In this document: piece by piece, positions 27,001-35,146 of the stretch
Position numbering within the stretch: position 1 is the first letter of the stretch
How the letters are laid out: every line of letters starts with the position of its first letter
Assembly: GCF_900094595.1 (NCBI RefSeq)
Contig: NZ_FMAD01000008.1
Coordinates: forward strand, 241,508 to 305,507
DNA from: Cupriavidus alkaliphilus
GTDB taxonomy: Bacteria > Pseudomonadota > Gammaproteobacteria > Burkholderiales > Burkholderiaceae
Length of the DNA stretch: 64,000 nucleotides
Direction: 5' to 3'
Program-made: the position numbers and the translations under genes
Notes under the pieces: generated by a model
The model's database searches: none
Told to the model about the DNA's origin: nothing
Seen by the model: the letters and a program-made list of their open reading frames with translations, nothing else

Positions 27001-28098
27001 TTACCCCCCAACCGCCAGAAAAAACCCCAACGCCAGCTTCAACCCGTCCGGCCCCGCCGGATCCGAGAAGGCATGCCCGCCGGCGCCGCCGCTCCAGGCG
27101 TGGCCCAGGCCTTCCACGCGCACCAGCCGCAGGTAGGGCGACCTGCCCTCGTACCAGTCGAATACATCGATGGCGTGGCGCATGCCGCGCTGGATGCGCC
27201 GGGACGGCACGCCTGCCAGCGGCGGGGTACCTTCGGGCTGCAGGTGCATCCACATGCCGGCGGCGGCGGTGGCGTTGCTGAAGTCGACCACGTGGTCGGC
27301 ATCGCCATGCAGCAGCAGCAACGGTGGCGGGCGGCGCCCCGCCAGGCCGAAGCGCAGCGCCTGCATGGTCTTGGCGTCGGGCCCGCGCTGTCCGCGCATG
27401 GCGCGCGTGGCCTGCGCGGCGTTGCCGGCACTCCAGGGCACCGCGCCGGAGTGCGAGCCCACCGCGGCGAAGCGCGACGGATAGCGCAGCCCCAGCGTCA
27501 GCGCCATCGCACCGCCGGCGGACAGGCCGAATACGCTGATGCGGTCCGCCGCCACCGGATGGCGGCGGCAGGCCTGGTCGATCAGCGTCATCAGCAGCCC
27601 GGCTTCGATGGCGCCCTGCGCGGCGGGCCGGAACCAGTTCCAGCAACGCTGCGCATTGGCCTGCGAACTCTGCTCGGGCAGCAACACCACCCAGCCGGAT
27701 TCGCGCGCCACCGCGGCCGCGCGCGTGACCGCGGCAAAGCTGGCGGCGTCCTGGCCGCAGCCGTGCAGCAGCACCAGCATCGGCGCGCGCCGCGACGCGG
27801 TGGCGCCGGCCGGCACGAACACACGGTAGCGGCGCGGCGCCAGCGGCGCGCCCCACGCGCCCTCTTCCCAGCGCCCGCTGCCACGGCTCTGCGGCGCCGC
27901 CACCGGCGACACCACGCCGGACAAGGCGCGCTGCGTGGCCGCCGTGACTGCAGCGGATTGCTTCACCGCGTTGCGCACGATGGCCTCGGTCATCGGCTTG
28001 GTGAGGTTCTTGTTGACGGCGCGCTGCATCTGGCGCGCATGTCGGGACGCGGTCTTGTTCAGCGTGGACCAGAGTTTCGCGCCGGGTGAGCGGGGCAT
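27001..28098 (-). CDS. PHB-depolymerase-family esterase
   Basis: A 365-residue alpha/beta hydrolase related to the catalytic domain of poly(3-hydroxybutyrate) depolymerases (PhaZ/LpqC type). The oxyanion region is LLHGCGQDAASFA (about 110-122), the nucleophile box GLSAGGAMA (Ser193), the acid probably in LHGDADHVVDF, and the catalytic His in GLGHAWSGG. No signal peptide is seen after ATG 28098 (AGGAAG upstream), so it may act inside the cell on PHB or oligomers, or be a general esterase. The N-terminal 70 residues are basic and variable. Confidence 0.85.
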   Translation of the reverse strand: MPRSPGAKLWSTLNKTASRHARQMQRAVNKNLTKPMTEAIVRNAVKQSAAVTAATQRALSGVVSPVAAPQSRGSGRWEEGAWGAPLAPRRYRVFVPAGATASRRAPMLVLLHGCGQDAASFAAVTRAAAVARESGWVVLLPEQSSQANAQRCWNWFRPAAQGAIEAGLLMTLIDQACRRHPVAADRISVFGLSAGGAMALTLGLRYPSRFAAVGSHSGAVPWSAGNAAQATRAMRGQRGPDAKTMQALRFGLAGRRPPPLLLLHGDADHVVDFSNATAAAGMWMHLQPEGTPPLAGVPSRRIQRGMRHAIDVFDWYEGRSPYLRLVRVEGLGHAWSGGAGGHAFSDPAGPDGLKLALGFFLAVGG

Positions 28099-28230
28099 GC
28101 GGCTTCCTGTGCAAGGGATCACCGCCACATGATATGCGCTGCGGCCGGCGCGACTTGCATGCAACGCGCGCCTGATGTCTGCCTACAATGCAAGGACCGT
28201 GTCGTTCCCAGACACGAACCGGAGGCAAGC

Positions 28231-28431
28231 ATGAGTGATGTGACCAGCGAGTTCAGGCCCCTGGATCCGGGCCGCGTCAACCTGACGGATCCGCTCGAAG
28301 TGCAGTACTGGTGCAGGGAGCTTGGCTGCAGCACCAGCGACCTGGAAAACGCCATCGACCAGGCCGGCGATCATATCTCGGCGGTGCGCGCGCAGCTGGA
28401 ACGGCAGCACGCGGGCGCCCGCTCCCGCTGA
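28231..28431 (+). CDS. DUF3606 small protein
   Basis: A 66-residue protein of the DUF3606 family: RVNLTDPLEVQYWCRELGCS, TSDLENAIDQAGDHISAVRA, QLERQ. These are short helical proteins of unknown function found widely in proteobacteria, often near stress genes. ATG 28231 follows GGAGG. It is divergent from the esterase and convergent with the phytase/GDPD lipoprotein. Confidence 0.85.
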   Translation: MSDVTSEFRPLDPGRVNLTDPLEVQYWCRELGCSTSDLENAIDQAGDHISAVRAQLERQHAGARSR

Positions 28432-28485
28432 CATCCCCACCCTGGCGGGGATGCCAGCGCGCAGCGTCTTGCGCAGCCTGGCGTC

Positions 28486-30999
28486 CTAGCCGCCAAGGTT
28501 GAGCGCCTTGGGCAGCCGGATCTGGATGAACTCGCTGTCATCCGGCATCTTGCTGCCGACATGCCGCCCCACGCTGAACGGGAAGTTGTTGTCGTCGATC
28601 ACCAGCAGCGTGGTCGCATCCAGCACCAGCACGTCTTCGATGGTGTTGAACGGCATGCCGAACGGATCGCCCAGCGCCACGTCGCCCGGGGCACCGCCGG
28701 CGCTGATGCCGGACGGGTCGCGCAGCGCCATCAGGTTGGCCAGTTCTGACTTGGCGACGTAGTCGCCCGGCTTGCCCAGCGTCACCTGGAACAGCTTCTT
28801 GAAGCCGTTCAGGTCGCCCTGCGAGCCGTCGCGCTCGATGATAATGCCCTCGCTGGCGTTGAACAGGATGAAATCGCCGATATTGGTGCCCTTGTCGTCG
28901 AGCCGGTACTTGTATTGCACCCCGGTGTACCGGCGCGTGGCGATGTCGAACTCCGAGATCAGCAGCGTCTTGCCGTCGTGGCCGGCCAGCGGCAGTTCCA
29001 AGAGCGGATAGAGCTTCTTGCCATCCGGGCTGATCGCCATGCCCTCGAAGCCGCCCGAGCGCTTCGCGCGCAGCGGGTTCGACGTCACGGTGGCGCGGTA
29101 CGGCCAGTACAGGCCCGCCATCCACGGCGTGTTGGCGCCGGCCTCGTCCTGCATGTTGGTGCCGTCGTCGCTGTTGGCCGGGTCGCCATAGATCGGGAAG
29201 TCGCCGAACAGGTACACCGTGCGGATCGCCGGGAACTTCTCCTGCACGCGCAGCAGCGTGCGGAAATCGAAGCTCTGGATATCGGCGCGCTGGGCCATGC
29301 CGGCGGCACTGATCACGCCCGCCAGCGTGTCGGCCATCTGCTCGGCGCCGACGGTGCGGTCCTTGTAGACGTTGCCCTTGCCGTCCTTGTCGCTGCGCGG
29401 GTTGAGCTTGGTCTCGAGATTGAAGCGCACCGCCTGCGCGTTCTTCACGCGCTGCGCCGCCTGCGGATGGCCCTGGCCGGCGCCGGTGCTGTAGTACGCG
29501 ACATAGGCGCTGACCAGGTCGAACACGTCCTGCGCGCGCGGCACCACGTACGGGCTGGCGTAGCCCTTGCCGGCCGCCACCGCCGCCGACACTGGCGACA
29601 GCGCGGCATCGTTGCGCTGGCTCGGGCCGCGGAACAGCTTGTCACAGATGTAGGTGGACTGGATCTGCGCCGCGGTCAGGTTCTTGATCAGCACTTCGTC
29701 GGCGGTGCCGTAGGGCGCGCCATCGGCGCGGCGGCACTTGACCGACTCGATATAGGGATCGTGCTTGAGCACCGCGACGCCGTCGGCGGTAATGCCGACA
29801 TCGGTCTCCAGCGTGGTCATCAGGTTGTCCAGCGCGGCCTCCATCGCCGGCAGGGTGTTCTCCGGGCGCAGGTCGCGCGCGCCGCGGTGGCCCTGGGCGT
29901 CGAACCTGGCGGCATCGATCAGGCCGTCGGCGGTCAGGTAGTCGCCGGCCTTGCCGTCGCCGTTGGCATCGTAGGCGGCGACGGCCGCGTAGAGCAGGTC
30001 GGGACGGTCCGAGATGATGCCGTTGACGCCGGCCTTCAGCAGCTCGGTCATCTTCGCGCTGTCGTTGACGGTCCAGGTCACCACGCTGTAGCCGGCGGCC
30101 TTGACCGAGGCCACGTCGAGCGTGTCGGACGCAGCCGGCACCAGCCCCGGCTGCGGGTTGCTGCCGCGCGCGTAGTGCGCGTCGGGGCTCGACTTGACAC
30201 CGTTGACGTCGTACTTGAGCTGCACGTAATACGGCGCGAACACCGGCGCGCGGGTGCCGCCGTGCGCGAAGGCATGCGCGCGCACCGCGTTCATGATGCG
30301 CACCGGCGTGGCCTCTTCGTTGAACGGGTTCTGCGGCGAGCGGATCTCCTTGCCGGCATTCTCGAAATCCGGCAGCGGGATCGGCGCTTCCAGCAGCACG
30401 CCGTTGGCATCGGTATGCAGCAGGAACGGGCCGAACTCATCGCCAAACCACAGCGTGCCGTCGCTGGCGCGCTGCATGCTCTCGATATCGAAGTCGGCGC
30501 CGGTCAGCACGCGCTCGGTGGTGAACTGGTTCGCGATCGCGAACTTGACATGCCGGTTCGGGTCCTTCAGCTCGATAAAGCTGCGCACCGCGACGCTGCC
30601 CGCGCCGCCGGTCGCGGTCTTGAACGTGGGCGCCACCGTGTAGACGCGCAGGTTGAAGTCAGCCGAGTTCTCCAGCGAACCGTAGCCGTTGTCGGCCATC
30701 ACCATGAAGCTGCCGTCCGGGTTGCGCAGCACCGCCGAGAAGCCCTGCACCGGCTGCGAAGCGAACGGCGCGGTCTGCCCGTTGAGATCGCCGGTGACGT
30801 AGCGCCCCGACTGCGGCCCGCTGGCAAAAGTGGCGGCGGGCAGCACGGCGCGGCCCACCAGCGTGGGCGCGGTGACCGCGGGCGTGCCGTTGTCGCTGTC
30901 GTTATCGTCGCCGCCGCATGCCGCCAGCAGCGATGCCGCCACCGCGGCGCTGGCCAGTGCCGCGCGGGTCCGGCGCGAAGGGAAGACGCTCAGGCGCAT
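28486..30999 (-). CDS. Lipoprotein with phytase-like esterase and permuted GDPD parts
   Basis: An 837-residue lipoprotein (lipobox SLLAAC, Cys28). Residues about 45-250 and 640-837 resemble the esterase-like phytase domain (GFSAVLRNPDGSFMVMADNG, WFGDEFGPFLLHTDANG; later GGFEGMAISPDGKKLYPLLE). Between them is glycerophosphodiester phosphodiesterase sequence in unusual order. A GDPD end-type segment (VVTWTVNDSAKMTELLKAG, NGIISDRPDLL) at about 306-337 precedes the GDPD start (GHRGARDLRPENT, about 370-382; TTLETDVGITADGVAVLKHD). A calcium-loop-like DANGDGKAGD (344-353) links them. Likely role: scavenging phosphate from phosphodiesters outside the inner membrane. ATG 30999 has AGGAA upstream. Confidence 0.8.
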   Translation of the reverse strand: MRLSVFPSRRTRAALASAAVAASLLAACGGDDNDSDNGTPAVTAPTLVGRAVLPAATFASGPQSGRYVTGDLNGQTAPFASQPVQGFSAVLRNPDGSFMVMADNGYGSLENSADFNLRVYTVAPTFKTATGGAGSVAVRSFIELKDPNRHVKFAIANQFTTERVLTGADFDIESMQRASDGTLWFGDEFGPFLLHTDANGVLLEAPIPLPDFENAGKEIRSPQNPFNEEATPVRIMNAVRAHAFAHGGTRAPVFAPYYVQLKYDVNGVKSSPDAHYARGSNPQPGLVPAASDTLDVASVKAAGYSVVTWTVNDSAKMTELLKAGVNGIISDRPDLLYAAVAAYDANGDGKAGDYLTADGLIDAARFDAQGHRGARDLRPENTLPAMEAALDNLMTTLETDVGITADGVAVLKHDPYIESVKCRRADGAPYGTADEVLIKNLTAAQIQSTYICDKLFRGPSQRNDAALSPVSAAVAAGKGYASPYVVPRAQDVFDLVSAYVAYYSTGAGQGHPQAAQRVKNAQAVRFNLETKLNPRSDKDGKGNVYKDRTVGAEQMADTLAGVISAAGMAQRADIQSFDFRTLLRVQEKFPAIRTVYLFGDFPIYGDPANSDDGTNMQDEAGANTPWMAGLYWPYRATVTSNPLRAKRSGGFEGMAISPDGKKLYPLLELPLAGHDGKTLLISEFDIATRRYTGVQYKYRLDDKGTNIGDFILFNASEGIIIERDGSQGDLNGFKKLFQVTLGKPGDYVAKSELANLMALRDPSGISAGGAPGDVALGDPFGMPFNTIEDVLVLDATTLLVIDDNNFPFSVGRHVGSKMPDDSEFIQIRLPKALNLGG

Positions 31000-31286
31000 T
31001 GCAGGTTCCTGGAGTTGGGCAATGCGCCATGGTGGTAGGCCGATATGTCGGCTTGATGTCGCTTGCGTGACAGCATGAGCAACACGCATCAATCGCGCAC
31101 CGGCATGCAGCCCTTACTCGCGTTAAGCGCAGTGCAGACCGGAATTCAGCAATGCCTTATTCGCCGGCCGGCAGTTTTGCTGCATGATTTCCGGCCCGGG
31201 CCCGGACCCGGCACTCAAGACTGGGACAGATCGATAACACCACGTCGGAAAACAAGGGGTTTACCAACACGAGGACGCATCGACAC

Positions 31287-32036
31287 ATGAACACCAAGCT
31301 GCCGCTTTTCACCCTCTGCGCCGCCTTGCTCGCACCGGCCGCATGGGCCGGCAACGAACCGCACTGGAGCTACACCGGCCCCACCGGCACCAGCCACTGG
31401 GCCAAGCTGGACCAGGCCTACCAGACCTGCGCGCTGGGCAAGCACCAGTCGCCCATCGACATCCGCACCGGCAAGGCGCGCCCCGCCGACCTGAAGCCGA
31501 TCGGCTTCGGCTACGCCGCGGCGACCGGCACCGTGGTCAACAACGGCCATACCGTGCAGGTCAACCTGCCGGCGGCGGGACAGATGGAACTGGACGGCGT
31601 GCCCTACAAGCTGTTGCAGTTCCACTTCCATACGCCCAGCGAAGAGAAGGTCAACGGCAAGACCTATCCGCTGGTGGCGCACCTGGTGCACCAGAATGCC
31701 GAAGGCAAGCTGGCGGTGGTGGCCGTGCTGTTCAAGTCGGGCCGCGAGAACGCCGCGCTCAAGCCGGTCTTTGCCAGCCTGCCGGCCAGCGCCGGGGAGT
31801 CGCGCGAACTCGCCGCGCCGCTGGACGTGGCGGCCATGCTGCCCGCGCAGCAGGCCTACTGGTCCTTCACCGGTTCGCTGACGACGCCGCCATGCAGTGA
31901 GGACGTGCGCTGGCAGGTGCTCAAGACCCCCGTGGAAGTCTCGCCGGCGCAGCTGGCGGCATTCCGCCGGCTGTACCCGATGAATGCGCGGCCGGTGCAG
32001 CCGCTGAATGGCCGGACGGTACAGGCGAGCCGCTGA
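31287..32036 (+). CDS. Periplasmic alpha-carbonic anhydrase
   Basis: A 249-residue alpha-type carbonic anhydrase with a signal peptide (cleavage after AWA, residue 21). Zinc ligands are His113 and His115 (LQFHFHTPSE) and His132 (LVAHLVHQ). HWSYTGPTGTSHWAKL, KHQSPIDIRT and GSLTTPPCSEDVRW are family signatures. It hydrates CO2 in the periplasm, aiding bicarbonate supply or pH balance. In relatives of Cupriavidus such an enzyme is needed for growth at ambient CO2. ATG 31287 is preceded only by a weak ribosome site. Confidence 0.95.
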   Translation: MNTKLPLFTLCAALLAPAAWAGNEPHWSYTGPTGTSHWAKLDQAYQTCALGKHQSPIDIRTGKARPADLKPIGFGYAAATGTVVNNGHTVQVNLPAAGQMELDGVPYKLLQFHFHTPSEEKVNGKTYPLVAHLVHQNAEGKLAVVAVLFKSGRENAALKPVFASLPASAGESRELAAPLDVAAMLPAQQAYWSFTGSLTTPPCSEDVRWQVLKTPVEVSPAQLAAFRRLYPMNARPVQPLNGRTVQASR

Positions 32037-32081
32037 GGGATCTTGTAGAGCTGAAAGACTCTCAACCCCGCTTGGGTACTC

Positions 32082-32113
32082 CCTCTCCCGCTCGCGGGAG
32101 AGGGGAGAAAACC
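32082..32113. repeat. GC-rich hairpin repeat, short copy
   Basis: CCTCTCCCGC-TC-GCGGGAGAGG plus GGAGAAAAC. The same hairpin, with CAAGC-type loop, is the core of the 76-bp repeat at 54869 and 60713. All three copies lie after the 3' ends of genes, here between the carbonic anhydrase and the TSUP permease, which suggests a terminator or REP-like role. Confidence 0.75.
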
Positions 32114-32141
32114 GACCGCAAGCAAAGAAACTCAACGCCCC

Positions 32142-32897
32142 TCACCCCAACCCCCGCATCGCCAGTTCCCCACCCAACACCAGCAGCCCGCAAAAAAACA
32201 ACTTCCGAAAGCGCTCCGCACTGATCCGGTGGCGCAGCCACTGGCCCAGGAACATCCCGCCCAGCGCAGGCACCAGCGCCAGGGCCGACGCGCCCAGCAC
32301 CGGCAGATGCAGCAGCGCCCCGCCCAGCGCCAGGCTGACCGCCAGCGCGATGGTCGACACCGTGAACGACAGGCCCAGCGCCTGCACCAGGCTTTCCTTG
32401 TCCAGCCCCAGTCCCTGCAGGTAGGGCACGGCCGGAATCACGAACACGCCCGTGACCGCGGTGATGCCGCCGGTGACCAGCCCGACCAGCGGCCCGAGCC
32501 AGCGCTCCGCGCCGGCGGGCACCGTCAGCTTTACCGCCGCCAGCCCCACCACCGCGTACAGCACCAGCGCCACGCCCAGCGCGGAAGTCGCGTGCGTCAT
32601 CATGCCGGCCGGCACCAGTGCCGCGCACAGCCAGGTGCCGGCGCAGATCGCCGCCAGCATCGGCCACAGCCGCCGCACCAGCAGGCCGAAGCGCGGGCCG
32701 CTGAACAGCTGCACCACGTTGGTCACCATCGACGGCGCCACCAGCAGCGCCGCCGCCTGCGCGGGCGGCATCACCAGCCCCAGCATGCCCACCGCGACCG
32801 TGGGCAAGCCCAGCCCGACCACGCCCTTGACAAAGCCCGCCAGCAGGAAGGTCAGGCCGATAAACGCGGCCTGCGCGCCGATCGATTCCATCGTCAT
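32142..32897 (-). CDS. TauE/SafE-type permease, third gene of the P450 operon
   Basis: A 251-residue membrane protein with about seven or eight helices and the TSUP repeats (GLTFLLAGFVKGVVGLGLPT near 12 and GLVTGGITAVTGVFVIPAVP near 135). This family exports small organic anions. The gene starts 11 bases after the ABM monooxygenase gene stops, and is therefore part of one operon with it and the P450. Exporting the product of that pathway, or importing its substrate, is a reasonable inference. Confidence 0.85.
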   Translation of the reverse strand: MTMESIGAQAAFIGLTFLLAGFVKGVVGLGLPTVAVGMLGLVMPPAQAAALLVAPSMVTNVVQLFSGPRFGLLVRRLWPMLAAICAGTWLCAALVPAGMMTHATSALGVALVLYAVVGLAAVKLTVPAGAERWLGPLVGLVTGGITAVTGVFVIPAVPYLQGLGLDKESLVQALGLSFTVSTIALAVSLALGGALLHLPVLGASALALVPALGGMFLGQWLRHRISAERFRKLFFCGLLVLGGELAMRGLG

Positions 32898-32907
32898 CGC
32901 CGCGCCT

Positions 32908-33264
32908 TCAGTCCGCGGCGCGGTCGTGCACCGCGCGGCTGTCCGCCGGCGCCTCATCGCGCGCATCGAGCCCGTAGTCGCGCAGCACCTGCGCCACGCG
33001 CAGCCGGTAGCCGGCAAACACGCCGCCGCGCCCGGCCGCCTGCGCCTGGCGATGCGCCAGCGTATTGCGCCACGCGATCACCGCGGCCTCGTCGCGGAAG
33101 AACGACAGCGACAGCAGCTTGCCGGGGTTGGTCAGGCTCTGGAATCGCTCCACCGAGATAAAGCCATCGATGGCCTCGAGTTGCGGACGCAGGTGCGCGG
33201 CGATGTCGAGGTAGGTGTCCTGCCGGCCCGGCGCGGGCTCGACTTCGAAGATGACGGCGATCAT
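32908..33264 (-). CDS. ABM-domain (antibiotic biosynthesis monooxygenase-like) protein
   Basis: A 118-residue protein with a dimeric ferredoxin-like ABM domain: MIAVIFEVEPAPGRQDTYLD, IDGFISVERFQSLTNPGKLL, SLSFFRDEAAVIAWRNTLAH. ABM proteins include cofactor-free monooxygenases acting on polyketides, and haem-degrading or detoxifying enzymes. The specific role is open. It sits 16 bases after the P450 gene and 11 before the permease gene, so all three are very likely one transcript. Confidence 0.85.
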   Translation of the reverse strand: MIAVIFEVEPAPGRQDTYLDIAAHLRPQLEAIDGFISVERFQSLTNPGKLLSLSFFRDEAAVIAWRNTLAHRQAQAAGRGGVFAGYRLRVAQVLRDYGLDARDEAPADSRAVHDRAAD

Positions 33265-33280
33265 GGTTGTCTCCGTGAGA

Positions 33281-34444
33281 TCAAAGGAAATGCGCAATGC
33301 GCGCGTTCAGCGACGGACGATAGCGGAAGGCGCGCGCCAGCGCAGCCGGCTCGGCGCCACGCGCACGCAGCGCCGCCACCGTGGCGGCGGCCAGCGCCTG
33401 CGCCAGCCGGTCGCCGGGGCAGGCATGGCGGCCATGGCCGAAGGTCCAGGCCCGCGCATCGTCGGCAAGGCCGCTGCATGAGGCCGCGGCCAGCAGCACC
33501 AGCACCGTGTCGCCGGCCTTGACGGCATGGCCGCAAAGCTCGGTATCCGCGGCAAGAAATCGGCGCGTATTCTGCACCGGCGGATCGTCCTGCGCGACAC
33601 GCGCCACCACGCCTTGCAACGGCATACCGCCGGAGGATGGATCGCGGCCCAGCCACAGCAGAGTATTGCCCGCGAGCCCCGCTGTCGCTTCGCAGGCCTG
33701 GACCAGCAAGCCGATGATATTGGCGGCGACCGCCTGCGCCTCGATGCCGGCGGCAAGTGCCGCATGTTGCAGCGCCGGCAGCGGGCCATCAGCCGCTACG
33801 CCGCAGGCGAGCGACGAGGCCAGCCACGTGCCCAGCCACCGCGCAGCCTCGGCGCCGGCGTGCACGGTGTCCGTGTCCGCCAGCGGCGACTGGGCGGCGG
33901 CAAACGCGGCAACCTGTTGCGCGACCTCGACCGCGGTGTCGCGATCGCGCGCCACCGGCAGGCCGAGCACGGATGCCAACGCAACGACCGGCAAGGCAAA
34001 GAGCCAGCGGTTGACCGACGCGGCCGGCATGGCAGTGCGCGCGCCGTCGCCGGCATCCAGCACCTGCGCCATCGCGGCGGCCTGCTGCGCGGCCTGGACC
34101 GGATCCACCGCCGCCAGCATCGGCACCAGCAGCGCCTTCAGCGGCGCATGCGCGGCGCCATCGTTCATCCGGACCAGCCGGCCAAACAGGTCACCGGCAG
34201 CGGTGCCGGCCAGCGCGGGTGGCACCGGCTGCGCGGGCGGCCGCACGCGGCAGTCGGCGTGTGCCAGCACGGCCGCGACTTCACGCGGGCCGGCCGCAAC
34301 CCACAAGCCCAGCCGGGCATCGCGGAAGAACGGCCGGCTGGCGGCCAGTTCCCGGTAATACGGGTACGGATCGGGATGGGTGACGGCGCTGAGCGGGTCG
34401 ATCCCGGCGGTCTCTGCCAGCGCTGCAATGCGAGTCTGGTTCAT
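33281..34444 (-). CDS. Cytochrome P450 lacking the ExxR motif
   Basis: A 387-residue soluble P450. The haem loop is intact (FGHGRHACPG, axial Cys343), the N-terminal DPYPYYRELAAS is standard, and DPPVQNTRRFL (287-297) is the segment right after helix K. The acid of the I-helix groove is present as Glu252, but its neighbouring Thr is Ala (ACEATAG). The normally invariant ExxR of helix K is replaced by R-V-A-Q (282-285). Such loss is rare (CYP157-type), and usually implies altered folding or haem chemistry, a peroxygenase-like or non-catalytic role. First gene of an operon with ABM and TSUP genes; ATG 34444. Confidence 0.82.
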   Translation of the reverse strand: MNQTRIAALAETAGIDPLSAVTHPDPYPYYRELAASRPFFRDARLGLWVAAGPREVAAVLAHADCRVRPPAQPVPPALAGTAAGDLFGRLVRMNDGAAHAPLKALLVPMLAAVDPVQAAQQAAAMAQVLDAGDGARTAMPAASVNRWLFALPVVALASVLGLPVARDRDTAVEVAQQVAAFAAAQSPLADTDTVHAGAEAARWLGTWLASSLACGVAADGPLPALQHAALAAGIEAQAVAANIIGLLVQACEATAGLAGNTLLWLGRDPSSGGMPLQGVVARVAQDDPPVQNTRRFLAADTELCGHAVKAGDTVLVLLAAASCSGLADDARAWTFGHGRHACPGDRLAQALAAATVAALRARGAEPAALARAFRYRPSLNARIAHFL

Positions 34445-34685
34445 GGTGGCGCGAACGGTAGGTGCCGCGGCAGCGGCGATCTGCGCGCCGCGATGTCCGG
34501 CGCACATGCGCATCATGCCGCGCGCCGGCCTGGCAAAGATTCATGGCGGCGTGAACTGTCGAATGCGTGCCGGCAAATGGTTGTATGCTTCAGGCACGGC
34601 GTGCCACGCCCACGGGCGGCGACGCTGGCACCATGGCCTCCCCCACGTTGTCAGACCACGCCGGACCAAGTACGGCGGTGGCGAC

Positions 34686-35117
34686 ATGAAGCGGGTTCAC
34701 GCACTGGTTGTGGCTGGCATCCTGTTGTCGGCATGCGTGTCGACGGGCGTCGACGTGAAGCCCGAGCACCTGTCGAACTTCCTGCCCGGCTTCTCCACCC
34801 TCGACGAAGTCACCGCGCAGCTGGGCCCCCCGTCGTCGCACGCGACGCTGCGCGACGGGTCCACCATCCTGGTCTATTCGTTTGCCACGTCCCAGCCCCA
34901 TCCGGAAAGCTTCATTCCGTTCATCGGGCCGCTGTTTGCCGGCGGCGCGATCCGGTCTTCGACGGTGTTGTTCGAATTCGACCAGAACAGTGTCCTCAGA
35001 AGCCAGAGCCGGAGCACCTCGAGCGGGGTCTCGGGATGGAGCATGCTGACACCCGGCGCGCTGCCCGGTGCGCCGGCGGGTGCGCAGCCGAGTGGGCCAG
35101 CGGGTGGGCCACACTAG
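34686..35117 (+). CDS. BamE/SmpA-like small lipoprotein
   Basis: A 143-residue lipoprotein (lipobox LLSAC, Cys17). The sequence LSNFLPGFSTLDEVTAQLGP resembles the BamE/OmlA-type fold (a short helix then a Gly-Pro turn), followed by beta-strand segments ILVYSFATSQ and STVLFEFDQNSVLRSQ. The C-terminus is a Pro/Gly/Ala-rich tail. Function unknown; it is not the housekeeping BamE by length and context. It is divergent from the P450 operon. Confidence 0.75.
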   Translation: MKRVHALVVAGILLSACVSTGVDVKPEHLSNFLPGFSTLDEVTAQLGPPSSHATLRDGSTILVYSFATSQPHPESFIPFIGPLFAGGAIRSSTVLFEFDQNSVLRSQSRSTSSGVSGWSMLTPGALPGAPAGAQPSGPAGGPH

Positions 35118-35146
35118 GCCGCCGGCAGCGCTGGTCCCGCAGCCAC

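Noticed and set aside
28155..28189. TTGCAT...TACAAT promoter before the DUF3606 gene
   Set aside because: Spacing is 23 bases, too long for a sigma-70 promoter.
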